This document shows positions 7,185-14,618 of a stretch of 20,773 bases of DNA, in pieces. Source of the DNA: Lawsonibacter sp. (GTDB taxonomy: Bacteria > Bacillota > Clostridia > Oscillospirales > Oscillospiraceae); contig JAAWLY010000014.1 in the NCBI GenBank assembly GCA_022798155.1, positions 1 through 20,773 of the forward strand. The letters are read 5' to 3'. Position 1 is the stretch's first letter; every line of letters starts with the position of its first letter. Both the position numbers and the translations under genes were made by a program. The notes beneath the pieces are model-generated. The model did no database searches. It saw only the letters and a list, made by a program, of their open reading frames with translations, and had not been told where the DNA came from.

Positions 7185-7427
7185 GGCTTGAAAGATATGT
7201 TGAAGAAATATAACGAAGAGACAGAGAATGCCATCATGCCATCATCTATTGGGCCGATGAGACTGGCGTAAGCAACTGTGAAATCGTAGAGCGCGGCTTT
7301 TCACCGAAAGGCCGTCCTCCCGTGCTGGCGGTGGAAACGAAGCGGCAGCAGGTCAATAAGGATAAAATTGAGGTGTTTTTCCTGCCGCCCTATGCTCCGG
7401 AATACAATCCGAGATTATTCCAGTGAA
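7185..7427 (+). pseudogene. Decayed IS630-family transposase fragment
   Basis: The plus strand encodes pieces of an IS630/DDE_3 transposase. The first piece reads LKDMLKKYNEETENA (7188-7232). An 8-base tandem duplication, GCCATCAT at 7230-7237 and again at 7238-7245, then shifts the frame. Reading resumes as YWADETGVSN (7247-7276) and continues through ERGFSPKGRPPVLAVETKR. It jumps from RQQVN straight to KDKIEVFFLPPYAPEYNP (7360-7413) and ends at a stop near 7427. The DE of ADETG and the APEYNP block are family hallmarks. The middle catalytic segment, the 5' half and the 3' end are missing, so this cannot be functional. No terminal inverted repeats were found. Confidence 0.85.
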
Positions 7428-7582
7428 ATATATGATGCGGCAGGACTGTCTGCCGACATCAGGCACGCTGTCCATTATGTTATTGTCAGGAATCAAACCC
7501 ACCCTCTCCCCGAAGGCCCCCAACTTCCCCGCCTGGTGGGGAAAACACAGGGGCGAGTGGGAAAACTGATGAAAAATCCCTC
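7428..7582. other. Intergenic stretch with a repeat-like C/G-rich segment
   Basis: Between the transposase remnant and the rplJ promoter no gene is visible. At 7500-7560 there is a CCCTCTCCCC / TTCCCC...GGGGAA segment that can form a short hairpin and looks like a dispersed intergenic repeat, but only one copy is in this window. Confidence 0.3.
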
Positions 7583-7611
7583 TTGACAAGCCGGAACGTA
7601 TCGCATATAAT
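7583..7611 (+). promoter_or_regulatory. Consensus promoter of rplJ-rplL
   Basis: TTGACA (7583-7588) and TATAAT (7606-7611) are both perfect and 17 bases apart. Transcription should start near 7618, at the beginning of the L10 leader. Confidence 0.92.
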
Positions 7612-7617
7612 GTGCAG

Positions 7618-7730
7618 TGCGTTCAAAGACAGCAGGGGCCCACGGGCGTAATTCCTGCCGAGAGTGCTTTCAAAGGGAATACTTTGATAGTGCTGTCCTC
7701 CTGTCTTGCGACGGGAGGTTTTTTTGTTTC
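7618..7730 (+). promoter_or_regulatory. Ribosomal protein L10 leader (autoregulatory RNA with attenuator)
   Basis: The 5' untranslated region of rplJ resembles the L10 leader of Firmicutes, in which L10(L12)4 binds its own mRNA to repress the operon. The AGACAGCAGG...CTGCCGAGAGTGC...ATAGTGCTGTC arrangement precedes a hairpin (7697-7704 with 7711-7718) and seven T (7719-7725) that would stop transcription. The RNA ends about 30 bases before the rplJ start. The position and terminator are clear; the leader class is assigned by eye. Confidence 0.82.
7697..7725 (+). terminator. Attenuator in the L10 leader
   Basis: CCTCCTGT (7697-7704) pairs with ACGGGAGG (7711-7718) around a 6-base loop and is followed by seven T. 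It lies upstream of rplJ, so it must be conditional. Confidence 0.85.
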
Positions 7731-7760
7731 GCAGAAGAAATTCTGGAGGTGAAACCAAAA

Positions 7761-8297
7761 ATGCCTAACGCAAAGGTCCTTTCCGAGAAGAAGGCTGTCG
7801 TGGCCGCTCTGGAGGAGCAGCTGAAGGGTGCCGCCAGCGGCGTGCTGGTGGACTACAAGGGCATCACCGTGGCTGAAGACACCGCTCTGCGCGCCGAGCT
7901 GCGCCAGAACGACGTGCAGTACTCCGTGGTGAAGAACACCCTGGTCCGCTTCGCCCTGGACGACGCCGGGCTGAAGGAGCTGGACGACGTGCTCAACGGC
8001 ACCACGTCCCTGGCCACCAGCGCCGGAGACCCCATCGCCCCCATGCGGGTGGTGAACAAGCACGCCAAGCAGCTGGGCGACGGCAAATTCAACATCAAGG
8101 GCGGCTTTATGGACGGCAAGGTGCTCTCCCTGGAGGAGATCATGGCCCTGGCTGAGCTGCCCCCCAAGGACGTGCTCCAGGCTCAGGCTCTGGGCATGAT
8201 GCTGGCTCCCATTACCAGCCTGGCTATCGTGCTGAAGGCCATCGCCGAGAAGAGCGGTGAGCCCGCACCCGCCGAGGAGGCCCCCGCCGCCGAGTAA
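7761..8297 (+). CDS. rplJ: 50S ribosomal protein L10
   Basis: This 178-residue protein is L10, the base of the ribosomal stalk that anchors L7/L12 dimers. The N-terminal half (VLVDYKGITVAEDTALRAEL and VVKNTLVRFAL) is the rRNA-binding domain. The C-terminal helix that carries L7/L12 ends in an Ala/Glu/Pro-rich tail (EPAPAEEAPAAE). The start is the ATG at 7761, 10 bases after GGAGGT; the frame is open further upstream through the leader, but that part is not coding. It is followed 65 bases later by rplL. Expression is likely autoregulated by the L10 leader. Confidence 0.97.
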   Translation: MPNAKVLSEKKAVVAALEEQLKGAASGVLVDYKGITVAEDTALRAELRQNDVQYSVVKNTLVRFALDDAGLKELDDVLNGTTSLATSAGDPIAPMRVVNKHAKQLGDGKFNIKGGFMDGKVLSLEEIMALAELPPKDVLQAQALGMMLAPITSLAIVLKAIAEKSGEPAPAEEAPAAE

Positions 8298-8362
8298 GTG
8301 GCAAACCAGCCCCTGTCGGGGAACAAAAATTTAAAATTACACAATTAGGAGGTTCATTTATC

Positions 8363-8740
8363 ATGGCTAGTGAGAAGATTACTGCTCTGATCGAGGAAGT
8401 TAAGGCTCTGACCGTTCTGGAGCTGTCCGAGCTGGTTAAGGCTCTGGAGGAAGAGTTCGGCGTGTCCGCCGCCGCTATGGCCGCTCCCGCCGCCGGCGGC
8501 GGCGCCGCTGAGGCCGCTGCGGAGAAGACCGATTTCGACGTGGTGCTGGCCGGCTTCGACGCCGCCGCCAAGATCAAGGTCATCAAGGCTGTCCGCGAGA
8601 TCACCGGCCTGGGCCTGGCCGAGGCCAAGGCCGCTGTCGAGGGCGCTCCCAAGACCCTGAAGGAGGCCGTGTCCAAGGACGAGGCCGAGGAGCTGAAGAA
8701 AAAGCTGGAAGAGGCCGGCGGCAAGGTGGAGCTGAAGTAA
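8363..8740 (+). CDS. rplL: 50S ribosomal protein L7/L12
   Basis: This 125-residue acidic protein is L7/L12, which recruits and stimulates translation GTPases on the ribosome. The N-terminal dimerisation region (LIEEVKALTVLELSELVKAL) is followed by an Ala/Gly-rich hinge (AAPAAGGGAAEAAAEK) and the conserved C-terminal domain (DVVLAGFDAAAKIKVIKAV, GLGLAEAKAAVEG). AGGAGG lies 11 bases before the ATG. It is the last gene of the unit: a strong terminator follows, and rpoB, the usual next gene, is absent here. Confidence 0.98.
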   Translation: MASEKITALIEEVKALTVLELSELVKALEEEFGVSAAAMAAPAAGGGAAEAAAEKTDFDVVLAGFDAAAKIKVIKAVREITGLGLAEAKAAVEGAPKTLKEAVSKDEAEELKKKLEEAGGKVELK

Positions 8741-8842
8741 GCTCACCCCCATTTGAGCTTGCCCCACCCAAGACCATCCCAATTCTGCTCCCAATTTTGT
8801 CCCTTTCAGAGCAGCGTTGAGAGCAAGCACTGAGTAAAAAAG

Positions 8843-8887
8843 AAGAGTCCAGAGTAGTTCGTTGCGAATTGCTCTGGGCTCTTTTTT
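8843..8887 (+). terminator. Strong intrinsic terminator after rplL
   Basis: An 18-base-pair stem with a few G-U pairs (8843-8860 with 8866-8883) and a 5-base loop is followed by a run of T to 8887. It ends the rplJ-rplL transcript. From here to about 9066 I see nothing further. Confidence 0.92.
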
Positions 8888-9066
8888 GTTGTCCTTTTGG
8901 CGGCGGGCCGGGGTAATTCGGAGGGTTTTTGATACGAATCTCCAATAAAACGATTTTGGTACAGCTTCTTAATATCCATCGGCTCCGGCAGACAGAATTA
9001 TCTTTCGCAAATCTATAAAAAACGTCCGTATTTGCCAAACCTGGCCTGATATAAGGACACTGGGTG

Positions 9067-9095
9067 TTGCATATTGCATAAACATGTGATACAAT
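9067..9095 (+). promoter_or_regulatory. Probable promoter of the ROK-family gene
   Basis: TTGCAT (9067-9072) and TACAAT (9090-9095) are separated by 17 bases, about 57 bases upstream of the gene start. The -35 is a partial match. Confidence 0.55.
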
Positions 9096-9151
9096 CCTCC
9101 TGTAGAAGCCTCTTGCGGATGCGAATTTGACCGGATAAAGGAGAAGTCACT

Positions 9152-10531
9152 ATGAACAGATTTGGCGTCGATGTAGAGCTAAAAAACACCCCGGTGTTAG
9201 ACCCGGAATTTATACCGCTGATGCGGTTCAACCACGCCTTCCTGTCGGGGGCAAAGAAGCCTGTGGGGATTGCCGTGGAGCGGGCCGATGGCCAGATGGC
9301 CGCCTGCCACACCTTTATCCACGGCACCCCAGAGATGGAGGCGGCCGACCACTACTACATTGAGCGGCTGGTCAAGACCATTTTGTGGATGAAGGGCGGC
9401 TTTAAGGTCTATGTGAGTGGAGATGAAGGGACCTGGGAGTATCTAAAATCGGTCTACTGCGCGGGGGGACAGCAGGAGTTCGACTGGGACTATATGGCCA
9501 GCGTCTTTGAGCACTCCTTTGAGATTGTCCTGGTGGACGAGATTCCCCAGGCGAAAGATGCCCCCAAGGCCATTGGCGGCCATCTGGGGGGATGCCGCAT
9601 TGGCTTCGACGCCGGTGGGTCCGACCGGAAGGTGTCCGCTGTCATCGACGGCGAGACGGTATACTCCGAAGAGGTGGTTTGGTTCCCCAAGACCAACTCC
9701 GACCCCGACTACCACTACGACGGCATCGTGGCTGCGTTGAAGTCCGCCGCGGAGCATATGCCCCGGGTAGACGCGGTGGGAGTGTCCTCCGCCGGCGTGT
9801 TCATCAACAACCGGACCATGAACGCCTCCCTGTTTTTAAAGGTCCCCAAGGAGATTTATGACGAGAAGGTAAAGGACATCTATATCCGGGCCATCCGCGA
9901 CACCTTTGGCGATGTGCCCTACTGCGTTATCAACGACGGCGACGTGTCCGCCCTGGCGGGGGCCATGAGCCTGAACGACAACAGCGTGCTGGGCATTGCC
10001 ATGGGCACCAGCGAGGCGGTGGGCTATGTGGACGAGGAGGGCCGCATCACCGGCTGGCTGAACGAGCTGGCCTTTGTCCCTGTAGACGCCCAGGAGGGGG
10101 CTATGCGGGACGAGTGGTCTGGCGATGTGGGCTGCGGCGTGAAGTACTTCTCCCAGGACGGAGTGATTAAGCTGGCCCCCCGGGCGGGCATTGAGCTGGA
10201 GGAGAGCGCCTCCCCCGCTGAGAATCTAAAAGCGGTCCAGGCCCTGATGGCCCAGGACGATCCCCGGGCCGCCCAGGTGTATGAGTCCATCGGCGTCTAT
10301 CTGGGCCACACCCTGGCCTATTACTACGAGCTCTACGGCTGCCGCCATGTGCTGCTGCTGGGCCGGGTAATGAGCGGCAAGGGGGGGGACCTGATTCTGG
10401 AGACGGCCAAGAAGGTGCTGGCCGACGAGTACCCCGAGACCGTGGGTAAGATAGTCCCCGAGCTGCCCGACGAGAAGTTCCGCCGGGTGGGCCAGTCCAT
10501 GGCTGCCGCCAGCCTGCCGGAGATTTCCTAA
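9152..10531 (+). CDS. Divergent ROK-family protein (sugar kinase-like) with an N-terminal extension
   Basis: This 459-residue protein has an N-terminal part of about 145 residues that I do not recognise, followed by an actin-like ROK fold. The nucleotide-binding DxGG loop is GFDAGGSDRK (about residues 150-159). VGVSSAGVFINNRT matches the second ROK strand region, and INDGDVSALAGA keeps the ND of the ROK active site (normally NDANAAA). The usual zinc motif CxCGxxGCxE is not present; the region reads DEWSGDVGCGVKYFSQ. There is no N-terminal helix-turn-helix, so it is not an NagC-type repressor. AAAGGAG lies 7-8 bases before the ATG. It converges on glmS, which makes an amino-sugar link conceivable but unproven. 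It could be a kinase of unusual specificity or an inactive homologue. Confidence 0.75.
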   Translation: MNRFGVDVELKNTPVLDPEFIPLMRFNHAFLSGAKKPVGIAVERADGQMAACHTFIHGTPEMEAADHYYIERLVKTILWMKGGFKVYVSGDEGTWEYLKSVYCAGGQQEFDWDYMASVFEHSFEIVLVDEIPQAKDAPKAIGGHLGGCRIGFDAGGSDRKVSAVIDGETVYSEEVVWFPKTNSDPDYHYDGIVAALKSAAEHMPRVDAVGVSSAGVFINNRTMNASLFLKVPKEIYDEKVKDIYIRAIRDTFGDVPYCVINDGDVSALAGAMSLNDNSVLGIAMGTSEAVGYVDEEGRITGWLNELAFVPVDAQEGAMRDEWSGDVGCGVKYFSQDGVIKLAPRAGIELEESASPAENLKAVQALMAQDDPRAAQVYESIGVYLGHTLAYYYELYGCRHVLLLGRVMSGKGGDLILETAKKVLADEYPETVGKIVPELPDEKFRRVGQSMAAASLPEIS

Positions 10532-10550
10532 GAACATGAAAGCGCCCCGT

Positions 10551-10585
10551 CCCCTGAGGATTTCAGGGGGCGAGGCTGTTTTTAT
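10551..10585. terminator. Bidirectional terminator between the ROK gene and glmS
   Basis: CCCCTGA (10551-10557) pairs with TCAGGGG (10563-10569) around GGATT, with further partial C/G pairing outside and a T run at 10579-10583 on the plus strand. It sits in the 50-base gap between the converging genes; the minus-strand side has no clear T run. Confidence 0.65.
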
Positions 10586-12417
10586 TCCACGGTTACGCTC
10601 TTGGCCAGGTTTCTGGGCTTGTCGATATCGCAGCCCCGCATCAGGGCCACATAGTAGGCGAAGAGCTGGAGGGGAACCACCCCCAGGGAGGGGAGGAGCA
10701 GCTCGTGGATATCCGGGATGGTCATCACAGCGTCGGCTGTCTGGGCCATCTCCTCCCGGTGAGACTGGGTGGTGAGGGCCAGCACGCTGGCCCCCCGGGT
10801 CTTTACCTCCACCACGTTGCTCATGGCCTTGGCAAACAGGCTGCTGAAGGTGCTCAGGGCTACCACCAGGGTGCCCTCCTCAATCAGGCTGATGGTGCCG
10901 TGCTTCAGTTCGCCGGAGGCGTAGGCCTCGGAGTGGATGTAGGAGATCTCTTTCAGCTTCAGGGAGCCCTCCAGGCCGAGGGCGTAATCCAGGTTGCGGC
11001 CGATGAAGAAGATGGAGTCGTGGTTGAAATACTTGGAGGCGAAGTACTGGATGTCGTCCCGGTGGGAGAGGGTCTCATCCATCTTCCCGGGCAGCTCCAG
11101 AAAACCGGCCACCCCGGCCTGGTAGTCCGCGTCAGAGATGGTGCCCAGACGCTTTGCCAGCCAAAGGGCCAACAGGGTGAGCAGAGCCAGCTGGGTGGTA
11201 TAGGCCTTGGTGGTGGCTACGGCGATCTCCGGCCCCGCCCAGGTATACAGCACCTGGTCCGATTCCCGAGCGATGGAGGAGCCCACCACATTAACAATGG
11301 ACAGGATATGCCCTCCCAGCCGCCGGGCCTCCCGCAGGGCGGCCATGGTGTCCAGGGTCTCGCCGGACTGGCTGATGACAATGACCAGGGTGTTCTTGTC
11401 CACAATGGGGGCCATATACCGGAACTCAGAGCCCAGAGCTACTTCCACGGGGATGCGGGTGAGCCGCTCCAGGTGGTATTTGCCCACCATCCCCACGTGG
11501 TAGCTGGAGCCGCAGGCCACGATGTAGATGCGGTTCATTTTCTGGAGATAGTCCTCGCTCAGAGAGAAGTCCTCAAAGACAATTTCTCCCTTCTGGATGC
11601 GGGGGGAGAGACAGCGGCGCAGGGCCTCGGGCTGCTCCATGATCTCCTTGAACATGAAGTGCTCATAACCGCCCTTCTCGGCGGCGTCCACCGCCCAATC
11701 CACCTGGACAATCTCCTTTTCCGCGGGCTGCATCAGGTGGTTGTAGCACTGAATGCCCTCCCGGGTGAGGACGGCCAGGTCGCCGTCCTCCATGTAGATT
11801 ACGTTTCTTGTGTGCCGGAGGAGGGCGGTAACGTCGCTGGACAGGAAGCTGCAGCCCTGGCCGCAGCCCAGGATCAGGGGGCTGTCCTTGCGGACGGCCA
11901 CGATCTGGTCGGGGTAGTCGGCGCACAGGATGCCCAGGGCGTAGGCCCCCTGGATGCGGTGGAGCACCCGGCCCACGGCCTGGAGCAGGTCGCCCTCATA
12001 GAAGTACTCAATGAGCTGGGCCACCACCTCGGTGTCTGTCTCTGAGGTAAAGGGAATGCCCTGTCCCATGAGGAAGGCCTTCAGCTCGGCGTAGTTTTCG
12101 ATGATGCCGTTATGGACAACGGCAATCCGGCCGCTGTGGCTCACCTGGGGGTGGGAGTTGGCGTCGCTGGGGGCGCCGTGGGTGGCCCAGCGGGTGTGTC
12201 CCACCCCCACGGTTCCCCGAAGGTCCGCGCCGCCGTGGAGCTGGTCTGAGAGCACCTGAAGCCGTCCTTTGGCCTTGTGGACGGACAGCGCCCCCGCCTG
12301 GTCGTCGAACACTGCCACCCCGGCGGAGTCGTACCCCCGGTACTCCAGCCGGGACAGCCCCTCCAGCAGGATGGGGGCGGCCTGCTCCGTTCCAATGCAG
12401 CCTACAATTCCACACAT
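10582..12417 (-). CDS. glmS: Glutamine--fructose-6-phosphate aminotransferase (isomerising)
   Basis: This 611-residue enzyme makes glucosamine-6-phosphate from fructose-6-phosphate and glutamine, the first step to UDP-GlcNAc for peptidoglycan. The N-terminus MCGIVG carries the nucleophilic cysteine (Cys2) of the class II glutamine amidotransferase domain; RLEYRGYDSAG and HTRWATHG follow. Two SIS sugar-isomerase domains fill the C-terminal half (CGSSYHVG, SQSGETLDT, EGSLKLKEISYIHSEA). The protein ends in DKPRNLAKSVTVE, the conserved C-tail that closes the active site. AAGGAGG precedes the ATG. The leader carries a glmS ribozyme, so expression falls when glucosamine-6-phosphate is plentiful. 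Length and motifs are entirely typical. Confidence 0.98.
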   Translation of the reverse strand: MCGIVGCIGTEQAAPILLEGLSRLEYRGYDSAGVAVFDDQAGALSVHKAKGRLQVLSDQLHGGADLRGTVGVGHTRWATHGAPSDANSHPQVSHSGRIAVVHNGIIENYAELKAFLMGQGIPFTSETDTEVVAQLIEYFYEGDLLQAVGRVLHRIQGAYALGILCADYPDQIVAVRKDSPLILGCGQGCSFLSSDVTALLRHTRNVIYMEDGDLAVLTREGIQCYNHLMQPAEKEIVQVDWAVDAAEKGGYEHFMFKEIMEQPEALRRCLSPRIQKGEIVFEDFSLSEDYLQKMNRIYIVACGSSYHVGMVGKYHLERLTRIPVEVALGSEFRYMAPIVDKNTLVIVISQSGETLDTMAALREARRLGGHILSIVNVVGSSIARESDQVLYTWAGPEIAVATTKAYTTQLALLTLLALWLAKRLGTISDADYQAGVAGFLELPGKMDETLSHRDDIQYFASKYFNHDSIFFIGRNLDYALGLEGSLKLKEISYIHSEAYASGELKHGTISLIEEGTLVVALSTFSSLFAKAMSNVVEVKTRGASVLALTTQSHREEMAQTADAVMTIPDIHELLLPSLGVVPLQLFAYYVALMRGCDIDKPRNLAKSVTVE

Positions 12418-12489
12418 ATTTAATTTTCCTCCTTGTTCCGCCGCCCGCGCGAAGACGCGGAAAGACGGCAGATAAAATCAGGAGGACAA

Positions 12490-12682
12490 ACTCGCAGCGA
12501 TTTGACCTCGTTCTCCGGCCATGGCCCCTTTGTTTTGCGGTTGCCCGCATATTTGTAGGCCCTGTACGCGCCCGGAGCCGGCACGGAGAGGCATCCGCCG
12601 AACCTTCGATCACCTCTCACCTCGTCGTCCCGCCGTCCTCCCCGGCGGGAGAGGGGCGGGCTCTGGCGCTTATGATGGGTTG
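12490..12682 (-). ncRNA. glmS ribozyme (glucosamine-6-phosphate-responsive self-cleaving riboswitch)
   Basis: On the minus strand the leader contains the conserved glmS ribozyme core. The cleavage site lies in CATCATAAGCGCCAGAG, between A at 12670 and G at 12669. GACGAGGTGAGAGGTGATCG then corresponds to the ligand-site core, GGCGGATGCC lies downstream of it, and AAAACAAAGG (near 12529-12538) belongs to the 3' pseudoknot part. An upstream ATGGGTTCCAACCCAT hairpin flanks the cleavage site. Glucosamine-6-phosphate acts as cofactor for cleavage, which destabilises the glmS mRNA. The element begins about 80 bases after the promoter. The outer boundaries are approximate. Confidence 0.95.
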
Positions 12683-12757
12683 GAACCCATAGCCTCCTTT
12701 CGCTGCTGCGATCTATGGAACTCTATGCCAGCGGGGCATTGTCCCATACGTCTGCCC

Positions 12758-12786
12758 ATTATACGAGCTTTGGAGGAAATTGTAAA
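12758..12786 (-). promoter_or_regulatory. Promoter of the glmS ribozyme and glmS
   Basis: On the minus strand TTTACA (12781-12786) and TATAAT (12758-12763) are spaced by 17 bases. Transcription should start near 12751, giving a leader of about 335 bases. Confidence 0.85.
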
Positions 12787-12793
12787 GATAAAT

Positions 12794-12822
12794 TTGATTT
12801 TTCATGGGGAATCTGCTATACT
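12794..12822 (+). promoter_or_regulatory. Promoter of galM
   Basis: TTGATT (12794-12799) and TATACT (12817-12822) are 17 bases apart and start transcription about 25 bases before the galM start. Its -35 is only 7 bases from the -35 of the divergent glmS promoter. Confidence 0.75.
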
Positions 12823-12853
12823 GACAATAAGAACAAAAAAAGGAGGCCGCAGT

Positions 12854-13900
12854 ATGAGCAGAGAGTTTGGAACGCCTTTCGGGGTAACACAGGACAGGGA
12901 AGAGGTGCGGGAGCTGACGCTGGACAACGGCGTGCTGAGCTGTAAGATCCTCACCTTTGGCGCCACTCTGCGCGCCCTGACGGTTCCCGGTCGGGAGGGG
13001 TCGGTGGACGTGGTGCTGGGCTACGACAGCCTGGCCCAGTATGAGACGGAGGGCGGCTATCTGGGGGCCACCGTGGGGCGGTTTGCCAACCGGATTGCCA
13101 AGGGGACATTCACCTTAAATGGCCAGACATACACCCTGGCGCTGAACGACGGCCCCAACCACCTCCACGGCGGAACCCGGGGCTGGTCCCACCGGGTCTG
13201 GACGGTGGAGGAAGCCAATGCCGAAAAGGCGGTCCTTACCCTGGACAGCCCCGACGGAGAGGAGGGCTACCCCGGACATCTTCAGGCAAGGGTGACCTAC
13301 GCCCTGGAGGGGGACGCGCTGGCGATCCATTATGAGGCGGCCGGTGACCAGGATACCCCCTGCAATCTCACCAACCACAGCTATTTCAACCTGGCGGGCC
13401 AGGGCAGCGGAGATGTGCTGGACCAGGAAATTCAGCTGTTCTGCTCCGCCTATACCCCCACCGACAGCACCAGCATCCCCCTGGGCCGGATTGACCCGGT
13501 GGAGGGCACCCCCATGGACCTGCGCCAGCCCACCCCGGTAGGAGCTCATATCAACGAGCCTTTCCAGCAGCTGGAGTGGGGCCAGGGCTATGACCACAAT
13601 TTTGTCGTGGACGGTCAGCCCGGTGTGCTGCGTCCCGCCGCCCGTGTCCACAGCGCCGCCTCCGGCGTCGCCATGGAGGTGGATACCACCAGCCCGGGAA
13701 TCCAGTTTTACACCGCCAACTTCATCGAGGAGGGGCGGAAGGGAAAGAATGGGGCGGTTTACGGGTACCGTCACGGCCTGTGCCTGGAGACCCAACACTT
13801 TCCGGATTCCCCCAATCAGCCGGCTTTTCCCTCCGTGGTGTTAAAGGCAGGGGAAGTCTATCGTCAAACGACCAAATTCCGCTTTACAAAGGAAGCCTGA
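12854..13900 (+). CDS. galM: Aldose 1-epimerase (galactose mutarotase)
   Basis: This 348-residue cytoplasmic enzyme interconverts alpha and beta anomers of aldoses such as galactose and glucose. NDGPNHLHGG (about residues 98-107) and NHSYFNLAG carry the two catalytic and binding histidines, and LCLETQHFPDSPN near the C-terminus holds the catalytic glutamate. The start is the ATG at 12854, 7 bases after AGGAGG (12841-12846). The frame is open further upstream, but that part overlaps the glmS ribozyme and the divergent promoters. The gene is alone: no gal or other sugar operon genes accompany it here, and the next element is a tRNA gene on the same strand. Confidence 0.96.
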   Translation: MSREFGTPFGVTQDREEVRELTLDNGVLSCKILTFGATLRALTVPGREGSVDVVLGYDSLAQYETEGGYLGATVGRFANRIAKGTFTLNGQTYTLALNDGPNHLHGGTRGWSHRVWTVEEANAEKAVLTLDSPDGEEGYPGHLQARVTYALEGDALAIHYEAAGDQDTPCNLTNHSYFNLAGQGSGDVLDQEIQLFCSAYTPTDSTSIPLGRIDPVEGTPMDLRQPTPVGAHINEPFQQLEWGQGYDHNFVVDGQPGVLRPAARVHSAASGVAMEVDTTSPGIQFYTANFIEEGRKGKNGAVYGYRHGLCLETQHFPDSPNQPAFPSVVLKAGEVYRQTTKFRFTKEA

Positions 13901-13937
13901 TAATTTCGTTTTCCGGGAAAAAAGTTGAAAAATCCTC

Positions 13938-13965
13938 TTGACATTTTCTGAGCATTTGCTATAAT
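13938..13965 (+). promoter_or_regulatory. Promoter of tRNA-Gln
   Basis: TTGACA (13938-13943) and TATAAT (13960-13965) are perfect hexamers with a 16-base spacer. The transcript would start about 25 bases before the tRNA. Confidence 0.88.
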
Positions 13966-13995
13966 AACATTCGTCCCTGCGGAAGCGGGGGCTAT

Positions 13996-14069
13996 AGCCG
14001 GATTGTGTAAGGGTAGCACGACAGACTCTGACTCTGTTTGTGAGGGTTCGAATCCTTCTCCGGCTGCCA
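13996..14069 (+). tRNA. tRNA-Gln (anticodon CTG)
   Basis: The sequence folds as a complete cloverleaf. The acceptor stem AGCCGGA pairs with TCCGGCT, followed by discriminator G and an encoded CCA (14067-14069). The D stem is GTGT/GCAC. The anticodon stem ACAGA/TCTGT encloses CTCTGAC, giving anticodon CTG, which reads CAG. The T stem GAGGG/CCTTC encloses TTCGAAT. It has its own promoter and terminator. Confidence 0.96.
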
Positions 14070-14114
14070 AAGAACGCCCCTGGAGTTGTTGAAATTCCAG
14101 GGGCGTTCTTTTGA
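14070..14114 (+). terminator. Intrinsic terminator after tRNA-Gln
   Basis: A 15-base-pair stem (14070-14084 with 14096-14110) starts directly after the encoded CCA and ends in TTCTTTT. It closes the single-tRNA transcript. Confidence 0.92.
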
Positions 14115-14242
14115 TTATGGCGTGAAATGACATTCAAAAATTGCGGTACTCATTTGTGCACCGGAGCTTGACCTTTTAATTGACCGTGGGTTTACCCTCC
14201 AGTTTACCGGCTGGGGCCGCTGAGGAAAAAAGCGTACGGAAA

Positions 14243-14281
14243 AAATCAGGCTGGAAGGGGGAACCCCTTCCAGCCTGATTT
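14243..14281 (-). terminator. Terminator of the tex-dipeptidase-zinc-ribbon operon
   Basis: An 18-base-pair perfect hairpin (14243-14260 with 14264-14281, 3-base loop) lies just after the stop of the minus-strand zinc-ribbon gene, with a T-rich tail on the minus strand. Between the tRNA terminator and this hairpin (14115-14242) I see nothing. Confidence 0.92.
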
Positions 14282-14282
14282 G

Positions 14283-14561
14283 TTATCCGTGCAGGAAAAA
14301 CCATGCGATTACCACAATTGCCGCCACTCCAAGAAGAACCCACGGGAGGGTGCTGTTTTTTTTATTTTCCGCCGGTTTGCGGGAGACGTAGAAATTGACC
14401 TCGCCCCGCTCTTTGGTGGGGGACGGCGTTTTGGAGAGCTCTTTTTGTCTCTCCAAGTCCTGAATCAGCCGGAGCTCAGCGTCCAGCGTTGCGCCGCAGT
14501 AGGTGCAGAAAATGCGGGAGTCCTCGTTGATGCGGTGGCATTCAGGGCAGCGTTTAGACAT
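14283..14561 (-). CDS. Small zinc-ribbon protein with a C-terminal membrane anchor
   Basis: This 92-residue protein begins MSKRCPECHRINEDSRIFCTYCG; the CPEC and CTYC pairs (Cys5, Cys8, Cys19, Cys22) form a zinc ribbon. A charged linker follows (about residues 27-68), and a single hydrophobic segment, LPWVLLGVAAIVVIAWFFL (about 72-90), ends the protein. The zinc ribbon would therefore face the cytoplasm. Proteins of this layout are common in Firmicutes, and their function is unknown to me. GAAGGAG precedes the ATG. It lies 57 bases after the dipeptidase gene on the same strand and is the last gene before the operon terminator. Confidence 0.85.
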   Translation of the reverse strand: MSKRCPECHRINEDSRIFCTYCGATLDAELRLIQDLERQKELSKTPSPTKERGEVNFYVSRKPAENKKNSTLPWVLLGVAAIVVIAWFFLHG

Positions 14562-14618
14562 GACGATACTCCTTCTGTGCTTGTTGTTGAGGAAAATAGA
14601 GGGGGACTGCTGTCTCGA

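Noticed and set aside
7617..7760. In-frame extension of rplJ upstream to 7617
   Set aside because: It covers the L10 leader and attenuator. GGAGGT at 7745-7750 and the normal L10 N-terminus fix the start at 7761.
10705..12045. A 446-codon open frame opposite glmS
   Set aside because: It is the antisense of the SIS and amidotransferase domains of glmS, with no ribosome binding site and no recognisable domain.
12521..12853. In-frame extension of galM upstream to 12521
   Set aside because: The extension crosses the glmS ribozyme and both divergent promoters. AGGAGG at 12841 fixes the start at 12854.
13841..14137. Minus-strand frames containing GEGFEPSQTESESVVLPLHNPA
   Set aside because: This is the well-known spurious translation of the complement of a tRNA gene; it lies over tRNA-Gln (13996-14069).
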